The notes under the pieces are model-generated. The model did no database searches, was not told the DNA's origin, and was given only the letters and a program-made list of their open reading frames with translations. A stretch of 7,461 bases of DNA. Source: Synechococcus sp. MED650. Its GTDB lineage: Bacteria; Cyanobacteriota; Cyanobacteriia; PCC-6307; Cyanobiaceae. The position numbers and the translations under genes were made by a program. This document shows, in pieces, positions 1-5,719 of the stretch (its first letter is position 1; each line of letters opens with the position of its first letter). The stretch lies in the NCBI GenBank assembly GCA_002691345.1, contig NZHI01000019.1:24453-31913 (forward strand), in the 5' to 3' direction.

Positions 1-618
1 GAGCGGGCCTGCCAATCCGGTGCGTTGTCCCGGCAGGAGTGTTCCAGGGGGCTTGCTCAGCGTTTGAGGAAACCATCGCAGGTGGGGGTTTCAGCGATGA
101 AGCCGAGGCCTCGGCGTCATTCAGGAAATGGCGACAAGCGGTTGCTTTTTCCTGTTATTGGCCAGGCCTACCTCAGCAGTGGCTTTGGTTGGCGACACCA
201 TCCGATTCTGGGTCGCTGGTTGATGCACGCAGGTCGTGATTACGCTGCAGCAACGGGCACTCCAGTGGTTGCTGCGCTTTCCGGCCGTGTGGTGAGTAGT
301 GGTCGGCTTGGTGGCTATGGCCTTGCTATTGAGGTCGAACACCGCAACCCAACACGGCGCACCCTCTACGGCCACCTTTCGGAGCTTTATGTCAGAGCCG
401 GCGAACGGGTGCAGCAGGGGGATGTGATTGGACGGGTAGGGAGCACAGGAATGAGCACTGGCCCTCACCTTCATTTCGAGCTTCTGATCCCCACATCCGA
501 TGGCTGGCGGGCTGTCGATCCAGTCGATCTCGACCTTTCAAGCATCATCCCAACTGGGGCAGAGTCTCGAAGAATCAACAGGGTCAGTTCGATGGGGTCG
601 ATTGGTCGCGGAGGATGA
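1..618 (+). CDS. M23 (LytM-type) zinc metallopeptidase, 5' end outside the window
   Basis: The reading frame is open from the first base, so the gene most likely starts upstream; the TTG at 25 is only the first start-like codon inside the window. Numbering residues from that TTG, the C-terminal domain shows the complete M23 zinc site: H68 and D72 in MHAGRDYA, H117 in YGHLS, and H148/H150 in GPHLHFE. The preceding SSGFGWRHHP segment (51-60) is also typical of the family. Proteins of this family cut peptide cross-links in cell-wall peptidoglycan or, when degenerate, regulate amidases; here all ligands are present, so an active endopeptidase in the periplasm is expected. The export signal must lie in the missing N-terminus. 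The two cysteines near the left edge (in ACQSG and QECSRG) belong to a region in front of the catalytic domain whose role I do not recognise. The last dozen residues are Ser/Gly/Arg-rich and overlap the convergent response regulator by 35 bp. Confidence 0.9.
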   Translation, partial: ERACQSGALSRQECSRGLAQRLRKPSQVGVSAMKPRPRRHSGNGDKRLLFPVIGQAYLSSGFGWRHHPILGRWLMHAGRDYAAATGTPVVAALSGRVVSSGRLGGYGLAIEVEHRNPTRRTLYGHLSELYVRAGERVQQGDVIGRVGSTGMSTGPHLHFELLIPTSDGWRAVDPVDLDLSSIIPTGAESRRINRVSSMGSIGRGG

Positions 619-1333
619 ATCCAACGCCGCGAACGGTATGAATGAGCGTTGGCGCCTCATCGATTTCGATTTTTTGCCTTAGGTAGCGGATGTAGACATC
701 GAGAAGATTGTCATCTCCAAAAAAGTTCTCACCCCAGACGCCGCGCATGATTTCGTGACGTTCGAGCACACGGCCAGCACCGCGCATCAGGAAATTAAGC
801 AGGTCGTATTCCTTGACGGAGAGTTGAATGGAGCGTTCTCCACGGCACACATCCCGTGTGCGGGTGTTCATGGTGAGATCAGCGACATGCAGCTGTTCAG
901 AGTGCTCGGATCCATTCGCTGGACCTGAAAATGTTTCTGCCCGGCGATGCATGGCCCGTAGACGAGCCATCAGTTCATCGATGGAAAACGGTTTAACGAG
1001 ATAGTCGTCGACTCCAGCATCAAGGGCTTTAACCCGATCGGTGATCTCGTCGTGCCCTGTGAGCATCAGGATCGGGATGGTAACGCCACTGGCCCGGATC
1101 CTTTGGCAGATATCGATTCCACTGAAGTCGGGCAGATTCCAATCCAGAATGATCAGGTCGGGTACTGGTTCTGTGCGGCTTCGGATGAGGCCACTTGCAC
1201 CGTCTTTGGCGATATCAACGTCGTAACCCTCAACGTCCAGCTCTAATTTCAGGAGATCGGTTAGTCGATTCTCATCGTCCACCACCAGGACACGGAGTCG
1301 GGGATTGGAATCCGGTGACATCGCGCCTGACAA
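584..1333 (-). CDS. OmpR/PhoB-family DNA-binding response regulator
   Basis: A 249-residue two-component regulator. The receiver domain (about 13-130) has the acidic pair D19/D20 in VLVVDDEN, phospho-acceptor D64 in LIILDWNLP, the switch residue T92 in MLTG and K114 in YLVKPF. The C-terminal winged-helix DNA-binding domain (about 147-243) shows LSVKEYDLLNFLM, a VWGENF segment, DVYIRYLRQKI (recognition helix region) and the closing HTVRGVGFIL hairpin. Length is normal for the family. The TTG at 1333 is chosen over the ATG at 1321 because AAGGTGG lies 8 bases upstream of the TTG, while the ATG has no good ribosome site. The gene is divergent from the PAS/kinase pair across 74 bp, which suggests that the kinase is its partner and that it may control both promoters. 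The DW-LP and MLTG wording resembles the NblR/ManR-like regulators of cyanobacteria, but I cannot assign an ortholog, so no symbol is given. Confidence 0.93.
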   Translation of the reverse strand: MSGAMSPDSNPRLRVLVVDDENRLTDLLKLELDVEGYDVDIAKDGASGLIRSRTEPVPDLIILDWNLPDFSGIDICQRIRASGVTIPILMLTGHDEITDRVKALDAGVDDYLVKPFSIDELMARLRAMHRRAETFSGPANGSEHSEQLHVADLTMNTRTRDVCRGERSIQLSVKEYDLLNFLMRGAGRVLERHEIMRGVWGENFFGDDNLLDVYIRYLRQKIEIDEAPTLIHTVRGVGFILRDQSTPSN

Positions 1334-1407
1334 ACGTCATTCCACCTTAGGCATGAGGCAGTTTTATGCCGATTCTCTTCCTACATTGAATTCGGTGGCG
1401 GATCGGC
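1334..1407. promoter_or_regulatory. Divergent promoter region between response regulator and PAS/kinase genes
   Basis: This 74-bp gap must carry the control region for the minus-strand regulator and probably for the plus-strand PAS/kinase pair. On the minus strand CATAAA (1368-1363) is a possible -10, which would put a transcript start just before the AAGGTGG site; no convincing -35 is visible. On the plus strand TACATT (1382-1387) is an equally weak -10 candidate. The pentamer GGCAT or its complement ATGCC occurs three times, at 1350-1354, 1366-1370 and 1405-1409, and could represent half-sites for the adjacent regulator. The location is secure; the individual elements are inference. Confidence 0.45.
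1342..1348 (-). promoter_or_regulatory. Shine-Dalgarno site that fixes a TTG start
   Basis: Read on the minus strand this is AAGGTGG, a strong anti-16S match, followed by an 8-base spacer and TTG at 1333. The alternative ATG at 1321 would sit 20 bases away, too far for this site. It therefore supports the TTG start of the OmpR-type regulator. Confidence 0.6.
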
Positions 1408-1409
1408 AT
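1366..1409. repeat. 8-bp inverted repeat reaching into the PAS gene start codon
   Basis: ATGCCGAT (1366-1373) and ATCGGCAT (1402-1409) are perfect inverted copies separated by 28 bases. With G-U pairs allowed, the RNA stem can extend to 1364-1375 against 1400-1411, burying the AUG at 1408-1410. It could be an operator with two half-sites, an RNA hairpin that limits translation, or chance. Confidence 0.5.
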
Positions 1410-1794
1410 GACCTCGCAAGTTGCTTGGACGGAGGATCGAATCCGGCAACTCCGGGAACAGGAGGATCTGCCTTTTGTGCGTGCTGATGCCGTCGGCATC
1501 GTTCAGGAAATCAATGCAAGGTTCACCGATGTTTATGGCTGGACCTGCGACCAGTTGCTCGGTCAGTCGCTTGGCTTAATCCTTCCTCCCAGCTTCCGCG
1601 ATTCACACCATGCAGGCTTTGCCCGTTTCAAGCTCACCGAAGTGTCGAAGGTGCTCAATCACCCCCTGAAACTGGCCACGTACTGTGCCGATGGTCGGGC
1701 GTTGGACAGCGAGCATTTCATCGTCGCTGAGAAAGCCGACGATGGAAGTTGGTCCTTCGCTGCGACCCTGAGGCCCTTGCCTGTATCCCCCTGA
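1408..1794 (+). CDS. Small stand-alone PAS-domain protein
   Basis: A 128-residue soluble protein that consists almost entirely of one PAS fold (about 20-123) with no output domain, signal peptide or membrane segment. The PAS features are the FVRADAVGIVQEINARF start, the YGWTCDQLLGQSL segment, then LILPPSFRDSHHAGFARF and a C-terminal sheet ending in WSFAATLRPL. The R-x-x-H-x(5)-R pattern (R64, H67, R73) occurs at the position where FixL-type PAS domains carry the haem-ligand histidine and a conserved arginine, but the same pattern is widespread in PAS domains without haem, so the cofactor is unknown. The ATG at 1408 has a moderate GGTGG nine bases upstream. The kinase gene follows after 15 bp, so the two are almost certainly co-transcribed; the likely role is a sensor or partner subunit for that kinase, which is inference. 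Confidence 0.85.
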   Translation: MTSQVAWTEDRIRQLREQEDLPFVRADAVGIVQEINARFTDVYGWTCDQLLGQSLGLILPPSFRDSHHAGFARFKLTEVSKVLNHPLKLATYCADGRALDSEHFIVAEKADDGSWSFAATLRPLPVSP

Positions 1795-1809
1795 TCTGCA
1801 CGGTTTGGC

Positions 1810-3000
1810 ATGAGCAGTGCATCCTCACCAGTGCCATCACCGCACGAGAGCAATCTGGTGCAGCAGCTAAGGCAGTCCTTGGGGATGCTTCAGGTCGCCT
1901 TCGATGCTGCCAGCGAAGCGATGTTGATCGTGGATGTGGATCGAAAGGTGCACTGGGCCAATCAGGCTTCTGCCGAGCTTCTCGTGGGAGGTGTGCCCAT
2001 TCAGGTGGTGAACCGCACTCTTGCGGATCTGATGGAGGTGCAAGCGCTGGATTCACACGCTTTGGCGGCTCGAGGTCTTCTTGACCCTGGTCAGTCACTA
2101 CCCCGCTCAGCTGGAGAAAGCCGCTGTCATTTGTTGCTTCCAGGGGGGAAATCCTCTCCCGTTCAATTGCTTCGCTGGCGCCCCGTTGAGCTGATTCAGG
2201 CGCCATTCGTGCTGATGACCATTCGGGATCTCAGCCCAGAGGAGCGGGCCCTCGTCCAACAGCAGCGGTTCATGACCAGCCTCACCCATGAATTACGAAC
2301 ACCTTTAGCGATCGTGAGCGGCAACCTTCAGAGAATGGCTCGCCTGAGTCCGTTGTCTGATGCGATCAGCAAGCGGTTGACGATGGCCCGCGAAGAGATG
2401 GTCCGGATTCAGCGCTTGCTCGAGAACCTCACCCTGCTGACGCGCCTCGAGGTGGATCCAGATGTTCTCGCCTGCAGTGACCAACCGTTGCTTCCATTGC
2501 TTCAACAGTGGTGCCATCTCTCAGGAGAGCGGTCTGCTGCCCTCGAGCTTCTTTGGGGCAACACGATTGATTCTGCGGTGGTTCACATTGATCCTGGGGC
2601 GTTGATGCTGGCCCTGGACCATCTTCTCGACAATGCACTTCAGCACGGTGAGGTAGACAAGCCCCTGAAGCTTCAGGTTCTTCCCTTGGATGGGAGCGGA
2701 TACTGCACATTGGAGTTGTCCAGTTGCAGCGATGATGCGATTGTCGATCCTGATGTGATCGAAGCATGGTTGTCTCCCTTCACGAAGGGAGGTTTGCAAC
2801 GCGATGGTGAGCAGGTGGAAGGCCCCGGTCTTGGACTGTCTGTTGCCCGGCAACTCACCCTCGGATGGGGGGGCGATTTGGCGGTGAATCAACACCCATC
2901 CGAAACGGGAACGGAGACCGTCGTCAGGATTTCGCTGCCTCTCAGTGCGCAGGCATCGACTTCAACAGCCCCGGCAGCTGCTCAAACAGATCCGGCTTGA
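1810..3000 (+). CDS. Soluble PAS sensor histidine kinase with degenerate G1 box
   Basis: A 396-residue cytoplasmic kinase without membrane segments. Order of parts: a Ser/Pro-rich start (1-15), a PAS-like domain (about 24-141, ending FVLMTIRDLSPEE), the dimerisation and phospho-acceptor domain (about 145-215) with H160 in SLTHELRTPL, and a HATPase domain (about 225-378) with N box LLDNALQH (N275), F-box region WLSPFTKGG (F324) and G2 box GPGLGLSVAR (338-347). The G1 box, normally D-x-G-x-G, is replaced around residues 304-312 by SSCSDDAIV with neither the aspartate nor the glycines in place. The fold ends near residue 378; the remaining 18 residues are Ala/Ser/Thr/Pro-rich and lie wholly in the overlap with the convergent receiver gene. 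The start is preceded by only a weak ribosome site, so translation may be coupled to the PAS gene 15 bp upstream. The likely partner is the divergent OmpR-type regulator; I do not recognise a named ortholog. Confidence 0.9.
   Translation: MSSASSPVPSPHESNLVQQLRQSLGMLQVAFDAASEAMLIVDVDRKVHWANQASAELLVGGVPIQVVNRTLADLMEVQALDSHALAARGLLDPGQSLPRSAGESRCHLLLPGGKSSPVQLLRWRPVELIQAPFVLMTIRDLSPEERALVQQQRFMTSLTHELRTPLAIVSGNLQRMARLSPLSDAISKRLTMAREEMVRIQRLLENLTLLTRLEVDPDVLACSDQPLLPLLQQWCHLSGERSAALELLWGNTIDSAVVHIDPGALMLALDHLLDNALQHGEVDKPLKLQVLPLDGSGYCTLELSSCSDDAIVDPDVIEAWLSPFTKGGLQRDGEQVEGPGLGLSVARQLTLGWGGDLAVNQHPSETGTETVVRISLPLSAQASTSTAPAAAQTDPA
2774..2791. repeat. Perfect short hairpin inside the kinase gene
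   Basis: CTCCCTT (2774-2780) and AAGGGAG (2785-2791) form a 7-bp stem around the loop CACG. It lies in codons for the F-box region of the kinase. No T-run follows on either strand, so it does not look like an intrinsic terminator, although it lies about 150 bases past the end of the convergent minus-strand operon. Confidence 0.4.
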
Positions 3001-3325
3001 GAACATAGGCCTCGGCTCCGTTTTCGAGGGCTTCTCGTTTTTTCTCCGCATCATTGAGCGCTGTAACGATGACGACCCGAGGCGTGGTCACATCGGGGCA
3101 CAAGTGCAAGTTCCTGAGGCAGTCGATTCCATTCATGCCCGGGAGCATCAGATCCAGCAGAACAAGATCGAAGCGGTTGTGATCGGATGCCTGAAGAAAT
3201 GCCTCAGCGGAGACGAAGGCCTCACAGGTGTGACCCTCATCACGAATTTCCGCGCTGATGAGCTGCTGAATTCGTGGGTCATCCTCGACCACCGCCACAT
3301 GCAGAGCGTCGGAGGTGTCCTGCAT
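2942..3325 (-). CDS. Stand-alone receiver-domain response regulator (CheY/Spo0F-like)
   Basis: A single receiver domain with no output domain. With the ATG at 3325 the protein has 127 residues: acidic E14, D15 and D16 in VVEDDP, phospho-acceptor D58 in LVLLDLMLPG, switch residue T88 in VIVTAL and K110 in VLKPD, so it should be phosphorylatable. A longer form starts at ATG 3376 (144 residues) but its extra 17 residues look unconserved, overlap the ABC gene by 23 bp and lack a placed ribosome site. The ATG at 3325 follows GAGGGG closely and puts the first beta strand near the N-terminus, as is usual. It is the third gene of the ndhB-ABC ATPase run and ends inside the convergent kinase gene. It may be a second target of that kinase, a phosphate sink, or act with an unlinked kinase; none of these can be decided here. 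Confidence 0.85.
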   Translation of the reverse strand: MQDTSDALHVAVVEDDPRIQQLISAEIRDEGHTCEAFVSAEAFLQASDHNRFDLVLLDLMLPGMNGIDCLRNLHLCPDVTTPRVVIVTALNDAEKKREALENGAEAYVLKPDLFEQLPGLLKSMPAH

Positions 3326-3353
3326 CACCCCTCGGCGACTGAAGCCATTCTGC

Positions 3354-4043
3354 TCATTCGGCCAGAACGCGGCCATCCTGAAATCTGGCCACTTTTTGGG
3401 CCCTGGCCGCGACGTCGTCCTCGTGGGTGACCATCACGAGGGTGATGCCCTGCTGATGCAGCTCATCAAACAATTCCAGAACCTCTGCTGTGGTGCTGGA
3501 GTCAAGCGCCCCTGTGGGCTCATCGGCCAAAAGAAGGCTTGGGCGATTAATGATCGCTCGTGCAATGGCGACCCTTTGTTGCTGCCCACCAGAGAGTTGA
3601 TTGGGGCGGTTCTCCAGCCTTTTGGCCAGTCCAACCCGGGTTAGGGCCGCCTTGGCCCGTTCTTGCCGCTCCTCCAGAGGGATGCCGGCGTAGATCATCG
3701 GCAGCATCACGTTATCCATGGCGGACGCATGGCCAAGCAGATGGAACTGCTGAAACACGAAACCCAAGGACTGGTTGCGGAGATCGGCGAGGGCGTCGTC
3801 ACTGAGCTGTTCGACGGCCGTTCCGTTGAGGTTGTAGTTGCCACTCGTGGGACGGTCGAGGCAGCCGAGGATGTTCATTGCGGTGCTTTTGCCCGAACCG
3901 CTGGCCCCCATCACGGCGATGTAGTCGCCTTCGCGGACGGTGAGGTTGACGCCATCGAGAGCTCTGACCTCAAGGTCTCCAGACCCGTAAACCTTGGTGA
4001 TGCTGCGCAGTTCAGCAACACCTGGAGCGACCTGATCAACCAA
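3354..4043 (-). CDS. ABC transporter ATPase, MacB/LolD/DevA type
   Basis: A 229-residue nucleotide-binding protein with every motif present: Walker A GASGSGKS (46-53), Q loop in VFQQF (Q98/Q99), signature LSGGQQQR (150-157), Walker B LLLADEP with catalytic E175, the D loop GALD, and the switch histidine H207 in VTHEDD. The [18 protein letters not shown] start and the [14 protein letters not shown] segment are typical of the ATPases that work with MacB/LolCE/DevC-type permeases, which drive export or lipoprotein release rather than nutrient uptake. No permease or periplasmic adaptor lies in the window, so the partner must be encoded elsewhere and the substrate is unknown. The start is TTG at 4043: an in-frame stop at 4052-4050 rules out a longer form, and GAAGGG sits just upstream. 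The start overlaps the last 8 bases of ndhB, so translation is probably coupled to it. Confidence 0.93.
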   Translation of the reverse strand: MVDQVAPGVAELRSITKVYGSGDLEVRALDGVNLTVREGDYIAVMGASGSGKSTAMNILGCLDRPTSGNYNLNGTAVEQLSDDALADLRNQSLGFVFQQFHLLGHASAMDNVMLPMIYAGIPLEERQERAKAALTRVGLAKRLENRPNQLSGGQQQRVAIARAIINRPSLLLADEPTGALDSSTTAEVLELFDELHQQGITLVMVTHEDDVAARAQKVARFQDGRVLAE

Positions 4044-4051
4044 GACCCTTC
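4036..4051 (-). promoter_or_regulatory. Ribosome site and nested start/stop joining ndhB to the ABC gene
   Basis: On the minus strand GAAGGG (4051-4046) is followed by TTG (4043-4041), and the ndhB stop TGA is at 4038-4036 in another frame. The spacing is short but the only available start for the ABC protein is here, which supports termination-reinitiation coupling. Confidence 0.5.
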
Positions 4052-5607
4052 AAGGTTGAGAGGGCGATGGCCTGTTGCAGCAGAGGTGTTTGGGTCACAG
4101 CCGTGTTGGCCCACTGGAACAGTGGGTTGGAGAGAATTCCGCCAACAGCCGTAATCGCAACGCAGCCGATCAAGGCCACACGTAGAGGCTGCATTCCCAT
4201 CAAGGACCAGTTCACCTCTGGGTAGGACTTCACCACATCGGATGCTTCCTGAGGTTCTTTCACCACCATCATTTTGATGACGGAAATGTAGTAATAGATC
4301 GACACCACAGATGTGACCAAGCCCACCACGACCAGGAGGTATTGGTGGTTCGCCCATCCAGCGAAGAACAGGTAAATCTTGCCGAAGAAGCCCAGCATGG
4401 GCGGAATTCCCCCGAGCGACAGCAAACAGAGGCTCAGCCCCAAGGTGATCAGCGGATCCTTTTGATACAGGCCGGCGTAATCAGAAATCCGATCACTGCC
4501 GGTGCGGATCGAGAACAGGATGATGCAGGCGAAAGCGCCCAGGTTCATGAACAGATAGGCCGCCATGTAGAGAACCATTGCTGCGAAACCGTCCTCGGTG
4601 CCGCAAACCATTCCGATCATCACGAAGCCAGCCTGACCAATCGAGCTGTAGGCCAACATCCGCTTCATCGATGTCTGCGCAAGAGCAACGACATTGCCCA
4701 GGGTCATGCTCAGCACAGCGAGCACTGTGAACAGCAACTTCCATTGGCCATCGAAGGCACCGAAGCAACCCACCAGAATGCGTAAGGCGAGGGCAAAACC
4801 AGCAGCCTTGGATCCAACCGACAGAAAGGCCACCACAGGGGTAGGCGAACCTTCGTAAACATCAGGTGTCCATTGATGGAACGGGACGGCTGCGATTTTG
4901 AAGGCCACCGTCGCAAGAACAAACACCAGCGACAGCGCTGCCAGAGGTGTGGTGCTGGATTGGAGGGCAAGCCCGATGGTTTCCAGGCTGGTGCTTCCGC
5001 TGAGCCCGTAGAGCAGCGATGACCCGTAAAGGAAAACTGCTGCTGCTGCAGAGCCCACCAACAAATATTTGAGAGCAGCTTCCGAACTGCGTGCGTCGCG
5101 CTTCATGTAGCCCGACAACAGGTAGCTAGCGACTGAAAGGGTTTCCAGCGAGATGAACACGCTGACGAGATCGGTTGCCCCGCAAAGGACCATCGCGCCA
5201 AGAGTTGCGGCCAAAAGAATGGCCGCGTATTCCCCCACCGGCGTGCCGCTTTTCTCGGCATATCGCCAGCTGATCAGCAGAGAGAGAAGGGTCGAGGTGG
5301 CGATCACAGCCCGGAAGGCCACCGCCAGGTTGTCGGCGAGGAAAGCCCCGAGGAAGGAGGGCTCAATCGGGGCATTCCACTGGAGGGCCAGAAGCACCAG
5401 GGATCCACCCAAGCCCAGGTAACAAATCGGTGGGACCCAGCGTGCAGCTGCTTTCTCGCCGGCCAAATCCACGAGGAGTGTGGCGATCATCGCCAGCAAA
5501 ACGGCTCCTTCCGGCAGAACGGCTGATGCGTTCAGAGAGAGATTCAGCAGCTCACCAGGGGCAGCCATCGCCTGGGTGGCGAGAAGAAAAGCACCCATCT
5601 CGGGCAT
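4036..5607 (-). CDS. ndhB: NAD(P)H-quinone oxidoreductase subunit 2 (NdhB)
   Basis: A 523-residue, highly hydrophobic membrane protein with about 14 predicted helices, homologous to NuoN of complex I. It is a proton-pumping antiporter-like subunit of cyanobacterial NDH-1 in the thylakoid membrane, used in respiration, cyclic electron flow and CO2 uptake. Conserved charged residues of the proton path are visible: E155 in [14 protein letters not shown]180 in [10 protein letters not shown]237 in [16 protein letters not shown] and K410 in GFFGKIYLF. The sequence closely matches what I recall of marine Synechococcus NdhB. The ATG at 5607 gives the N-terminal extension common to that group; ATGs at 5598 and 5568 are alternatives, the last giving a protein that starts [10 protein letters not shown], nearer to the usual cyanobacterial length. 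It is the first gene of the minus-strand run with the ABC ATPase and the receiver, and is divergent from topA. Confidence 0.97.
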   Translation of the reverse strand: MPEMGAFLLATQAMAAPGELLNLSLNASAVLPEGAVLLAMIATLLVDLAGEKAAARWVPPICYLGLGGSLVLLALQWNAPIEPSFLGAFLADNLAVAFRAVIATSTLLSLLISWRYAEKSGTPVGEYAAILLAATLGAMVLCGATDLVSVFISLETLSVASYLLSGYMKRDARSSEAALKYLLVGSAAAAVFLYGSSLLYGLSGSTSLETIGLALQSSTTPLAALSLVFVLATVAFKIAAVPFHQWTPDVYEGSPTPVVAFLSVGSKAAGFALALRILVGCFGAFDGQWKLLFTVLAVLSMTLGNVVALAQTSMKRMLAYSSIGQAGFVMIGMVCGTEDGFAAMVLYMAAYLFMNLGAFACIILFSIRTGSDRISDYAGLYQKDPLITLGLSLCLLSLGGIPPMLGFFGKIYLFFAGWANHQYLLVVVGLVTSVVSIYYYISVIKMMVVKEPQEASDVVKSYPEVNWSLMGMQPLRVALIGCVAITAVGGILSNPLFQWANTAVTQTPLLQQAIALSTLKGLG

Positions 5608-5719
5608 GGCGGCCTGAATCCATTGCGCTGAGGCGACTGTAGCCGCGCTTGAAGCCGATACGGATCATGCACAACGCAGGTCGGTGCGATAAAGAGGGTG
5701 AACGGTTCATTGCCCGCCT
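5608..5719. promoter_or_regulatory. Divergent control region between ndhB and topA
   Basis: This 112-bp gap has no coding potential of note and must hold the promoter of topA, which has no gene upstream on its strand, and probably that of ndhB. For topA, TGCGATAAA (5685-5693) resembles an extended -10, matching four of six consensus bases in the hexamer, without a good -35. For ndhB nothing better than TACAGT-like sequence on the minus strand is visible. Supercoiling control of topA is common in bacteria but no element for it can be identified here. Confidence 0.4.

Noticed and set aside
1718..2206. A 162-codon minus-strand frame opposite the PAS and kinase genes.
   Set aside because: The plus-strand frames carry clear PAS and kinase motifs; this frame is Arg/Pro/Ser-rich without a fold signature.
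2945..3430. A 161-codon plus-strand frame opposite the receiver gene.
   Set aside because: The minus strand encodes a receiver with all expected residues; this is its antisense shadow.
3663..4154. A 163-codon plus-strand frame opposite the ABC ATPase.
   Set aside because: It is antisense to intact Walker A, Q-loop and signature motifs and resembles no family.
4342..4785. A 147-codon plus-strand frame opposite ndhB, rich in Gln, His and Glu.
   Set aside because: This composition is typical of the antisense of a hydrophobic membrane-protein gene and no other evidence supports it.
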